From assembly GCF_900197875.1 (NCBI RefSeq), contig NZ_FZMO01000368.1:1-38029 (forward strand): 38,029 nucleotides of DNA, read 5' to 3'. Made by a program: the position numbers and the translations under genes. Below are positions 8,763-16,181 of the stretch, in pieces. Each line of letters opens with the position of its first letter. Positions within the stretch are counted from its first letter, which is position 1. The notes beneath the pieces were generated by a model that worked only from the letters and a program-made list of their open reading frames with translations, did no database searches and was not told the DNA's origin. This DNA comes from Frankia canadensis (GTDB lineage Bacteria; Actinomycetota; Actinomycetes; Frankiales; Frankiaceae).

Positions 8763-11212
8763 TGCCGAATCCCCCCGGACGGACCTGGCTCGCCCGTGCC
8801 TGGTTCGCCGTCCCGGTCGTCGCCGCGCTCGCGGCCGCCATGTCCGTCCTGCTGCCCGCGTGCGGGGCCGGTCTCTGCCTCCGGCTCGTGGTGAAGCTCG
8901 TGCTCGGGCTGTCGGCCACCGGCGCGCTGCTCGTCCTGCGCTCGCGCGGCACTCCCGGCGACGCGCGTGGATGGCTCCTGCTCGTGGCCGGCCAACTGGT
9001 ATACGCCGGGACGGCCGCCGTCCTCCTGGGCCTGTCCCAGGTGGACTCCGTCATAGTGTCCGCGACGACCAGGGACGTGCTGGTCGCCGCGCACTACCCG
9101 CTCACGGCGGCGGGTCTGGTGGCCCTGCTGCGCGCGCGGGGCGCCCTGCGTGACCGGGTGGCGCTGCTGGATACCGCCCTGCTGCTCGCGGGCGGAGTCC
9201 TGCTTGCCTGGACCTGCCTGGTCGGACCGGTCCTGCGCGCGCACGGAGTGTCGGGTGCCGGTCTCGTGCCGGCGCTGTGTACCGGCGTCGGTCTCGTGGT
9301 GGCCGCGGCGGCCATCCTGCTGCTCGCCTCCGACCGCGAGCCGTCCCCGGCGGTGTCGGCGCTCGCCGGTGGCCTGCTCGCCGCCCTGCTCGCGGACACC
9401 GTCGGCATGTACGCCCATCGCGCGGATGACCCCGGCCGGCACCTGCCCGCCGCAGCCGGCCTGCTCGCCGGTCGAGATCTCGGCTGGTCGGTGAGCGCGC
9501 TGCTGTTGATCATCGCCGCTCTGCATCCCGTCCGCGGCGGGCTCGCGGTCCCGGGCGGCCATCGAGGCGCGCCGTCGGCGCCACCCGTGCGGGCCGGGCG
9601 CGGGCTGGTCCTCGTCTGCGCCGTCGGTCTGGTCGGGCCGGTCACGCTCGGGATCGAGGCCGCCCGCGGCGGTGGCCCGGACACGCTGGTGATCGCGGTG
9701 GCGGTGGCGGCGATCGTGCTGCTGATCATCGCTCGGATGGCGCAGATGGAAGCCGACCAGCGCCGGTTGGCGATCACGGATGGCCTGACCGGTCTGCACA
9801 CCCGGCGGTACCTGGAGGCCGAGATGCGGGTGGCCGCCCGGCGGGCCCGCGATTCCGGAACGGCGATGGGACTGCTGCTGGTCGATGTCGACCACTTCAA
9901 GTCGGTCAACGACCGCTTCGGCCACCCGGCGGGCGACCGCGTGCTCACCGAGGTGGCCCGCCGCCTGCTCGCGGTGACCCGACCGGGGGATGTCGTGGCC
10001 CGCTACGGAGGTGAGGAATTCGCGCTGCTGGCCATGGACGTCCGGGCCGAGGCGCTGGCGGACATCGCCGAGCGGCTGCGGCTCGGCATCGCCCGTGAGC
10101 CAATGCGGATCCCCCCGCCCAGCGGCGATCGGGACGCCGCGCCGCCCCGGCCGGTGCCGGTGACGGTCTCCGTGGGCGGCGCGCTGCTGCCGGACCACGC
10201 CGCCGACGTGTTCGCCCTGGTCGCCGTGGCGGACCGCGCGCTGTACGCGGCGAAGGACGCCGGGCGGAACCGGATCGCGATCGGCTCGGTGGCGGTGGGC
10301 CCGACGACGGCCCGCGCGCCGGCGGCGCCTGGACCGGCGCCGACCCGGACGCGGGTACCGGCCCGACTGCCGGCGTCGACCCAGATGCCAGCGTCGGCCC
10401 GGACGCGGGCGCCGGAGCCGCATCTCCCGCGCGTCCCGCGGCCGGGCGGGATCGCCATGGTCCTGCCCGAGTCCGCGGCCGTGGAGGCGGCCACCTACGC
10501 CGTCACCGCGGCGCTGACGCCGCTGCTGCGCGGCGCACCGCGGCGATCTCTCGATGCCGTCGAGAGCCTCTGCCAGGTCGCCGCGCAGGTGGACGAGTGG
10601 CACACGCCTCGGGTGGACGGGTCCGCGGTGGCCTGCTGGCTGGGCGAGGTGCTGACCGCGCTCGGCTACGCCGCCGGACCTCAGCGTCGGGCGCGGCGGG
10701 CGGCGCGGTTGCACAACGTGGGCAAGATCCTCCTGCCGCCGGAGGCCCTGGGCCGGCTCGGCCCCCTTGACGCTGAGGAATGGCGGCTGATCAGGATGCA
10801 TCCCGTGATGGGGGCCAGTCTGCTCGCCCGGCTCCCCGACCTGCGCGCCGAGGCGGAGATCGTCGCGCAGCAGCGCGAGTGGTTCGCCGGCGGCGGCTAC
10901 CCCACCGGCGTCTCCGGACCGCGGATCCGGACGGAGGCGAGGGTGCTGGCCGTCTGCACCGCCTGGGCGGCGATGCGGGGTGGCCGTGGCGAGCGGGGCC
11001 CGATGAGTGCCGCGGCCGCCCGTGAGCAGCTGTGGGCGGCACGCGCCACCCAGTTCGACCCCGATGTCGTGGATGTCTTCCTCGCCCTGGAGGCCCAGCG
11101 GCGGGTGGGCCGGTCCCAGCCGGATGATCCGCCGACCCCCGCCCCGGCCAGGTGGCACCGCCGGTCGGGCGTCGACGGCCCGATCAGGTCCGGAGCCGGC
11201 GCCAGCCCCTGA
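8762..11212 (+). CDS. Membrane diguanylate cyclase (GGDEF) with degenerate HD-GYP domain
   Basis: Probable c-di-GMP synthase of about 816 residues. The N-terminal 320 residues contain about nine or ten hydrophobic segments. A GGDEF domain follows (ITDGLTGLHTRRYLE, DVDHFKSVNDRFGH, RYGGEEF). The active-site GGEEF is at 416-420, with an inhibitory-site RxxD (RPGD, 407-410) five residues before it, so activity and product inhibition are both expected. After a Pro/Ala/Thr linker comes an HD-GYP-like domain (about 560-790) whose metal residues have changed: HD is HN at 651-652, the usual HHE is Q-R-E at 704-706, and the usual DG before xGYP is AG at 709-710. It is probably a sensory or structural module, not a phosphodiesterase. 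An upstream in-frame GTG at 8642 would add 40 residues; neither start has a good ribosome site. Confidence 0.9.
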   Translation: MPNPPGRTWLARAWFAVPVVAALAAAMSVLLPACGAGLCLRLVVKLVLGLSATGALLVLRSRGTPGDARGWLLLVAGQLVYAGTAAVLLGLSQVDSVIVSATTRDVLVAAHYPLTAAGLVALLRARGALRDRVALLDTALLLAGGVLLAWTCLVGPVLRAHGVSGAGLVPALCTGVGLVVAAAAILLLASDREPSPAVSALAGGLLAALLADTVGMYAHRADDPGRHLPAAAGLLAGRDLGWSVSALLLIIAALHPVRGGLAVPGGHRGAPSAPPVRAGRGLVLVCAVGLVGPVTLGIEAARGGGPDTLVIAVAVAAIVLLIIARMAQMEADQRRLAITDGLTGLHTRRYLEAEMRVAARRARDSGTAMGLLLVDVDHFKSVNDRFGHPAGDRVLTEVARRLLAVTRPGDVVARYGGEEFALLAMDVRAEALADIAERLRLGIAREPMRIPPPSGDRDAAPPRPVPVTVSVGGALLPDHAADVFALVAVADRALYAAKDAGRNRIAIGSVAVGPTTARAPAAPGPAPTRTRVPARLPASTQMPASARTRAPEPHLPRVPRPGGIAMVLPESAAVEAATYAVTAALTPLLRGAPRRSLDAVESLCQVAAQVDEWHTPRVDGSAVACWLGEVLTALGYAAGPQRRARRAARLHNVGKILLPPEALGRLGPLDAEEWRLIRMHPVMGASLLARLPDLRAEAEIVAQQREWFAGGGYPTGVSGPRIRTEARVLAVCTAWAAMRGGRGERGPMSAAAAREQLWAARATQFDPDVVDVFLALEAQRRVGRSQPDDPPTPAPARWHRRSGVDGPIRSGAGASP

Positions 11213-11782
11213 TCCGCGGGTGCGGTGCGGAAAGACCGTGTGTTTCCCGACACGTCCGTGGTGGGGTTGATGTCATCCGCGTCCGGCCCGGGCGGGGGGA
11301 GGGCGTCCTGGCATCGCCTGGCCGGCATGCGGGTAGTTCTCTCCAGACGGGCCCTGACCAGGCGCACCGCGCGCCCGATCGGGCACTCGTCGTAGCCGGG
11401 TGTGCGGACGACCCTGATTCAGGCGGCGCGGTGTGATCGTGCCCATGTCCATTAACGCGGATTGATGCCGGCCGTGAAGAGGGGGAGTGACGGATTCGGC
11501 CGCAAGACCCATACTTTGACGCTCCAGCACCTGGCATGAGCCCGATCGGCCATGCCCGGGGCCGCCCGCAGTGGACGGTGAGCCCGAGCGTCTGGGAGGT
11601 ACCGGAAACGGCGGGGCAGGCAAGACGCTGTGGGCGGAGGCGGTAATCATGCGGTCCGGGAGACGAGGCGAATCATCGCCCGCTCCGCGTGATATCGCCC
11701 ACAACTCCCGCGGCTGACCCGAGGGCGTCGTCACCGGTACGGGCTGTCCGTACCCAAGAAAGGTCATGAGAGAGGGGCGTCC
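11213..11782. other. 570-bp intergenic region before the glycosyltransferase gene
   Basis: No gene with a ribosome site or domain character was found on either strand. A widely spaced inverted pair (GGGCAC near 11387, GTGCCC near 11440) and a compact hairpin at 11736-11754 are visible. Its less extreme composition around 11440-11530 suggests a promoter region, but no clear promoter could be assigned. Confidence 0.5.
11736..11754 (+). promoter_or_regulatory. Hairpin or operator just upstream of the glycosyltransferase ribosome site
   Basis: GGTACGG, loop GCTGT, then CCGTACC form a perfect 7-bp stem. It ends 28 bases before the GTG start, immediately ahead of the purine-rich ribosome site. It could be an operator half-site pair or a leader hairpin affecting translation or transcription. 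Confidence 0.35.
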
Positions 11783-12853
11783 GTGCAAACGCTCGAACCC
11801 ACCAGCCTCGACCTCGACGCGATCGAGGCGGACAAGCTCGCCAAGGGCATCACCCTGAGTCTGCTGATCCCGGCGCGTGGTCCGGACGCGGCTCGGAACC
11901 TCGGCGAGATCATCGCGCAGAACCGTCAACGGTGGATGCAGGAACGCGGTGTGCTGGACGAGATCGGCGTGATCGTCGATCCGACCTCGGACGGGGACGA
12001 GCACGACCTGGTGCGGATCGCGACGGACGCGGGAGCGACCTGGGTCGCCCGCGGGCAGTCCGTCCTGGAGCGGCACGCGGGTCGGGAACTGCCGTCGACC
12101 GGAGGCAAGGCCGGCGCGATGCGGAGTCTCGCGTACCTCGCCTTCGGCAATCGGCTGATCTTTCACGACGCGGATCTGGAAAGCTACGATCCGTATACTG
12201 TTGGTGTTCTGGCCGCCGCGACGACCGCCGGCAGCGCGCCGCTGTTCGTGAATGGCAGCTCACGGCGGGTGACGGGTGACGGTCGGCCCGGTGGCCGAAC
12301 CACCGAGATGCTCCGCTCGTTGTTGTCGAAACAACTTGCCCGGTACGTCCCGTCGATCACGCGGACGATTCAGCCGCTCATCGGGGAGTTCGTGATCGAC
12401 GCGGACGTCTTCGCGGCGCTGGCCTTCTCCCGCGGCTACGGGGTGGAGACGTCCCTCAAGGTTCTGGCGCTCGATCTCCTGGACTACTCGGACAGCCTGC
12501 AGATCGAGCTGCCGATCAAGTACCAGGTCGGCCAGCATTACCACGCGCTGGTGAAGCAGTTCCATGAGATCAGTTTCACAATCGATGTGCTCGAGGCGTA
12601 CTTCCAGCGCCGGCGGGTCGATCCCCACGTCGCTATCTGGCAGATCGCGGACAACTACGATCTGCTTTTCCCGGGTCGCACCTACGCGTTGCACCGGCCG
12701 TCGGGCTACGACGACACGGACTTCGTGCCGCGGCTCGGTTTCTATCAGCCACTCGCCACGGTTCCCGCCTACCAGGCTCGGCTGCCGGAGATCAAGAGCT
12801 CCCGGCGGGTGGCCCTGGACGCCCTCGGCCGGCGGATGCGCACCTCGGCCTGA
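11783..12853 (+). CDS. GT-A fold glycosyltransferase, glucosyl-3-phosphoglycerate synthase-like
   Basis: A 356-residue nucleotide-sugar transferase of the GT2/GT81 type. The N-terminal strand is LSLLIPARG, then EIGVIVDPTSDGD (nucleotide-binding acidic region), GGKAGAMRSLAYLAFGNRLIFHDADLE with the metal-binding DAD at residues 129-131, and a later region IGEFVIDADVFAALAFSRGYGVETSLKVLALD typical of this fold. Related GpgS and MpgS enzymes make glucosyl- or mannosyl-3-phosphoglycerate, precursors of compatible solutes and of methylglucose polysaccharide. That assignment here rests on overall pattern only. The GTG start follows GAGAGAGGGG at good spacing. It is cytoplasmic, with no membrane segment. 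It converges with the tetR-family gene and shares a terminator hairpin with it. Confidence 0.75.
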   Translation: MQTLEPTSLDLDAIEADKLAKGITLSLLIPARGPDAARNLGEIIAQNRQRWMQERGVLDEIGVIVDPTSDGDEHDLVRIATDAGATWVARGQSVLERHAGRELPSTGGKAGAMRSLAYLAFGNRLIFHDADLESYDPYTVGVLAAATTAGSAPLFVNGSSRRVTGDGRPGGRTTEMLRSLLSKQLARYVPSITRTIQPLIGEFVIDADVFAALAFSRGYGVETSLKVLALDLLDYSDSLQIELPIKYQVGQHYHALVKQFHEISFTIDVLEAYFQRRRVDPHVAIWQIADNYDLLFPGRTYALHRPSGYDDTDFVPRLGFYQPLATVPAYQARLPEIKSSRRVALDALGRRMRTSA

Positions 12854-12866
12854 CGCGGCGCCGCCC

Positions 12867-12910
12867 GGGCCGCGTGTTCCCCGTCATCCACCGACGGGGG
12901 CACGCGGCCC
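12867..12910. terminator. Shared bidirectional terminator between convergent genes
   Basis: GGGCCGCGTG, TT, CCCCGT, a 9-base loop, ACGGGG, G, CACGCGGCCC form a long, nearly perfect hairpin of 16 pairs. It begins 14 bases after the glycosyltransferase stop and includes the last codons of the opposite tetR-family gene, so it can end transcription from both sides. Confidence 0.75.
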
Positions 12911-13624
12911 CGCCGCCTTCTCCTGCCGGTACGCCTGCGCGAAGGCGTCGGCCATCTGCCGGTCGAAGAGCTCCTCGGGGTCGTTGAGCGCCATCGGGAG
13001 GTGCCCGAACACCTCGAGCGCCAGGAACCCGTGCAGCTGGGTCCACACCGCGAGGCACACGGCCATCTCGGCCTCGCCGATGACCGCCATCCCGTGGTCG
13101 TGGGACCAGGCCCGCAGGCTGGCCCGCATCGTGGGGGTGAGTTCGGCGTCGACGTGGCTGGCGTCGACGAGATCCGCCTCGATCGCCTCGCTCATGCACC
13201 GGAACAGCACCGTCACCGACCGCCGCAGCTCCTGGGCCACCCGCCCCTCGCAGTAGCTGCTGGCGGGGACCTGCGGGCCGAAGATCAGGGCGTACTCGAT
13301 CGCGTGGTCCAGGGCCCAGCGCCGATGCGCCCGGGCCACGGCCAGCCAGCGGTCCATGTGCCGGTCCGCGGGGGCGGCGTCGAACGCGTCGGTCAGCGCG
13401 TCGGCCAGCGAGCCGAAGGCGTCCGCGGCCAGCTCTGTCAGCAGCACCTCGCGGCTCTCGACGTAGCGGTAGAGGGCCGAGGGGGCCATGCCCATCGCGC
13501 GCGCCACCCCCCGCAGGGACAGTCCGCCGGCACCGAGCTCGGCCAGCTGGGCGTGGGCCGTCCGCTTGATCTCGTCGAGGGTGGCTTGCCGCAGGCGCTC
13601 GCGGCGAGGGATCGGACTACTCAC
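12884..13624 (-). CDS. TetR family transcriptional regulator
   Basis: A 246-residue repressor-type protein. The N-terminal domain has a TetR helix-turn-helix (about residues 15-60: ERLRQATLDEIKRTAHAQLAELGAGGLSLRGVARAMGMAPSALYRYVESREVLL). The long helical C-terminal part (RWALDHAIEYALIFGPQVP, LHGFLALEVFGHL) resembles the TetR C-terminal family with a WHG-like ligand domain. The start codon is GTG. It is divergent from the MMPL transporter with 117 bases between start codons, and two similar near-palindromes lie there, so it probably represses the transporter and itself until a hydrophobic ligand binds. Its last codons form half of the shared terminator. The ligand is unknown. Confidence 0.92.
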   Translation of the reverse strand: MSSPIPRRERLRQATLDEIKRTAHAQLAELGAGGLSLRGVARAMGMAPSALYRYVESREVLLTELAADAFGSLADALTDAFDAAPADRHMDRWLAVARAHRRWALDHAIEYALIFGPQVPASSYCEGRVAQELRRSVTVLFRCMSEAIEADLVDASHVDAELTPTMRASLRAWSHDHGMAVIGEAEMAVCLAVWTQLHGFLALEVFGHLPMALNDPEELFDRQMADAFAQAYRQEKAAGPRAPVGG

Positions 13625-13648
13625 GGCGTCATGCTCCGCTCAGAGTGT

Positions 13649-13659
13649 GAACGCTGTCA
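13649..13659. promoter_or_regulatory. Operator-like site 1 in the tetR/MMPL interval
   Basis: GAACGCTGTCA is an imperfect 5-1-5 inverted repeat sharing the pattern GAACRCTGT with the site at 13699-13709. It lies near the TetR gene's start, so it is placed to control that gene. Assignment is by similarity between the two copies. Confidence 0.4.
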
Positions 13660-13678
13660 ATTATGCGTCAGGGCGCCC

Positions 13679-13707
13679 TTGACATGAACGCCAGTCGCGA
13701 ACACTGT
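13679..13707 (+). promoter_or_regulatory. Candidate promoter of the MMPL transporter gene
   Basis: A perfect TTGACA at 13679-13684, then 17 bases, then CACTGT at 13702-13707 as a weak -10. The -10 falls inside operator-like site 2, so a bound repressor would block RNA polymerase. The -10 match is poor, so the promoter remains tentative. Confidence 0.4.
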
Positions 13708-13709
13708 TC
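13699..13709. promoter_or_regulatory. Operator-like site 2 in the tetR/MMPL interval
   Basis: GAACACTGTTC is a perfect 5-1-5 inverted repeat (GAACA, C, TGTTC). It lies 50 bases downstream of the similar site 1 and 33 bases before the likely MMPL start. It is the best candidate for the divergent TetR protein's binding site. Confidence 0.5.
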
Positions 13710-13741
13710 TCTCTAAGGTCGCCCCATCTGTGGAGGATTCC

Positions 13742-16153
13742 GTGTTCTCTCCCTTGGTGGCGCTTGTCACGCGCCGACCACGCCTGGTACTCGTCGTCAC
13801 CGTCGTCCTGCTCCTCGGCGGGGGCGTGCTCGCGTCCACTGCCTTCGGGAAGCTGCAGAACGGGGGCTTCGACGATCCGGCATCGGAGTCGACCCGGGCC
13901 GCGGACGAGATGGACGCCCACTTCGGCGGTCACCCGAACGTGCTGCTGCTCGTCACCGCCCGCACGGGCGACGCCGACGACGCCGCGGTCGCCGCCGCCG
14001 GCCGCGCGGTCACGGCCGACCTGCGGTCCCAGCCGGGCGCCCGGGACGTGGTCTCGTACTGGACCGGCGGCGGGACCGCGATGCGTTCCCGTGACGGGCT
14101 GTCCGGCCTGGTCGTGGCCAGCGTGAAGGACGACGACCAGGCGGCCGACATCGTCGACCGCTACCAGTCCGCGAGGAATGAGTCACCGGCGGTGACCGTT
14201 CGGGCGGGGGGTGCGGCGGCCGTCGGCGAGGACATCGGCGCGCAGGTCGCGAGCGACCTCGCCGTCGCCGAGTCGATCGCGATCCCCGTCACCCTGGTGC
14301 TGCTGGTGCTGGCCTTCGCCGGCGTGGTCGCCGCGCTGCTGCCGCTGGGCATCGGGCTGCTGGGCGTCGTCGGTGGCTTCGCCGCGCTGTCGGTGATCGG
14401 CAGCCTGACCGACGTCTCGATTTTCGCGGTGAACCTGGCGACCGCGTTCGGCCTCGGCCTGGGCATCGACTACTCCCTGCTGATGGTCAGCAGGTTCCGT
14501 GAGGAGCTCGCCGCCGGTCGCGACCGGGCGGACGCGATCGCGGTGACGGTCCGCTCCGCCGGGCGGACGATCCTGTTCAGCGGCGCGACGGTGATCGTGG
14601 CGCTGGCCGTCATGCTGCTGTTCCCGCCGTTCTTCCTGAAGTCGATGGCGTACGCGGGCATCTCCGTGACGCTGGTGGCGGTCGCCGCGGCGGTCGTCGC
14701 GCTGCCCGCCCTGCTGATGCTCCTCGGTGAGCGGGTGAACGCGCTGCGCGTCGGTGGCCTGATCGGGCTGGCGCGCCGCCGCCGCGCTCGGCGGGCCGGA
14801 TCCGTGACGGCGGGCGGTTCCGTGACGGCGGGCGGTTCCGTGACGGCGGGCGGTGCCGTGGGGGAGGGCGCTTGCGCGGCGGAGGGCGTGGCCCGTGGGG
14901 GCGAGGTGCGCGAGGCCGCGGAGTCGCGGTTCTGGCGGTGGGTGGCCGCGTCGGTCATGCGCCGCCCGGTCCTGACCGGACTGCCGGTGATCGCGGTGCT
15001 GCTCGTGCTCGGTGCTCCGTTCCTGCACGTCAACTTCGGCACGCCGGACGACCGGGTGCTGCAGCCGGGCTCCGCGTCCAGCCGGACCGTCGGGGACGCG
15101 CTGCGCGAGCAGTTCCCCGCCGACCTCAGTGGCGCGCTCGACGTGGTCGTACGGGCGCGGGACACCGGCTCGGTCGACCGCACGGTGCTCGCCGGCTACG
15201 CCGCCGACCTGTCGCGGCTGCCCGACGTGGCCCGGGTGGACAGCGCGCTTGGCACCTACATCCGGGGCCAGCGGACGCTGCCCCCCGATCCGACCAGCGC
15301 CCGGTTCACCGCGCCCGGCGCCGACATGCTGCAGGTCGTCCCCGCGGTGGACTACGCCTCCGGCCGCGCGCAGGCGCTCGCCCGGGCCGCCCGGGACGTC
15401 CCGCCGCCGGCGGCCACGACCGCGCTCGTCGGTGGCGCGCCCGCCGTCCTGGTGGACGGCAAGGACACCATCGCCGACCGGCTGCCGCTCGCCCTGGGCC
15501 TGATCGCGCTGGCGACCTGCGTGCTGCTGTTTCTGTTCACCGGCAGCGTCCTGCTGCCGATCAAAGCGATCGTGCTCAACGGGCTCACACTGTGCGCGGT
15601 GTTCGGCGCCTCGGTGTGGATCTTCAGTGACGGCCACCTGTCCGGCTTGCTCGACTTCACCCCGGGGCCGCTCGACACCTCCATGCCGGTGCTGCTGTTC
15701 TGCATCGCCTTCGGCCTGTCGATGGACTATGAGGTCTTCCTGCTCTCCCGGATCAAGGAGGCGCACGACGCCGGGGCCGACAACGCCGAGGCGGTCACCG
15801 CGGGCCTGGCCCGGGTGGGCCGGATCGTGAGCACCGCCGCCGCGCTGCTCGCGGTCACCTTCATCGCGTTCGGGACGTCGTCGGTGCGGTTCATACAGAT
15901 GTTCGGGATCGGCACCGCGCTCGCCATCATCCTGGACGCCACCCTCATCCGGGGGGTGCTCGTCCCGGCGCTGATGCGCGTCGCGGGCGGCGCGAACTGG
16001 TGGGCGCCGCGCCCGCTGCGGTACCTGCATGACCGGATCGGGCTGCACGAGTACCAGCCGCCGGCCGTGCCGAGCGCCCCGGCCCAGCGCGACGCGGCGA
16101 GCGACGCCCCGGCGCCCGGCGTGGTCAGCGAGGCACGGCCGTCCGCGGGCTGA
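13742..16153 (+). CDS. MMPL/RND superfamily transporter
   Basis: A membrane transporter of about 803 residues with the doubled RND plan of 12 expected membrane helices. Both halves carry the MMPL signature Asp-Tyr pair (GLGLGIDYSLLMVSRFREE and AFGLSMDYEVFLLSRIKEAHD) used for proton coupling. The first outside loop lies at about residues 30-170 and the second after about 410. Family members export lipids, siderophores or drugs. The start is set at GTG 13742 because GGAGG sits 5 bases upstream; another GTG at 13730 lies before that site. The cytoplasmic loop between halves contains three copies of an 18-base repeat encoding SVTAGG (14801-14854). It is divergent from a TetR gene that probably controls it and converges on the siderophore operon. 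A role in siderophore export is possible but not shown. Confidence 0.93.
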   Translation: MFSPLVALVTRRPRLVLVVTVVLLLGGGVLASTAFGKLQNGGFDDPASESTRAADEMDAHFGGHPNVLLLVTARTGDADDAAVAAAGRAVTADLRSQPGARDVVSYWTGGGTAMRSRDGLSGLVVASVKDDDQAADIVDRYQSARNESPAVTVRAGGAAAVGEDIGAQVASDLAVAESIAIPVTLVLLVLAFAGVVAALLPLGIGLLGVVGGFAALSVIGSLTDVSIFAVNLATAFGLGLGIDYSLLMVSRFREELAAGRDRADAIAVTVRSAGRTILFSGATVIVALAVMLLFPPFFLKSMAYAGISVTLVAVAAAVVALPALLMLLGERVNALRVGGLIGLARRRRARRAGSVTAGGSVTAGGSVTAGGAVGEGACAAEGVARGGEVREAAESRFWRWVAASVMRRPVLTGLPVIAVLLVLGAPFLHVNFGTPDDRVLQPGSASSRTVGDALREQFPADLSGALDVVVRARDTGSVDRTVLAGYAADLSRLPDVARVDSALGTYIRGQRTLPPDPTSARFTAPGADMLQVVPAVDYASGRAQALARAARDVPPPAATTALVGGAPAVLVDGKDTIADRLPLALGLIALATCVLLFLFTGSVLLPIKAIVLNGLTLCAVFGASVWIFSDGHLSGLLDFTPGPLDTSMPVLLFCIAFGLSMDYEVFLLSRIKEAHDAGADNAEAVTAGLARVGRIVSTAAALLAVTFIAFGTSSVRFIQMFGIGTALAIILDATLIRGVLVPALMRVAGGANWWAPRPLRYLHDRIGLHEYQPPAVPSAPAQRDAASDAPAPGVVSEARPSAG
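14801..14854. repeat. In-frame 18-bp tandem repeat (three copies) inside the MMPL gene
   Basis: The unit TCCGTGACGGCGGGCGGT occurs three times in a row without mismatch (14801, 14819, 14837), encoding SVTAGG repeats in a low-complexity cytoplasmic loop. Copy number could vary between strains without breaking the frame. Confidence 0.85.
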
Positions 16154-16181
16154 GCCCCCGGCGAGCGCGGCTGGCCGCGGG

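Noticed and set aside
8141-11158. A 1005-codon open frame on the - strand opposite the cyclase gene
   Set aside because: Composition is low-complexity Arg/Gly/His and no motif is present, while the + strand carries clear GGDEF motifs.
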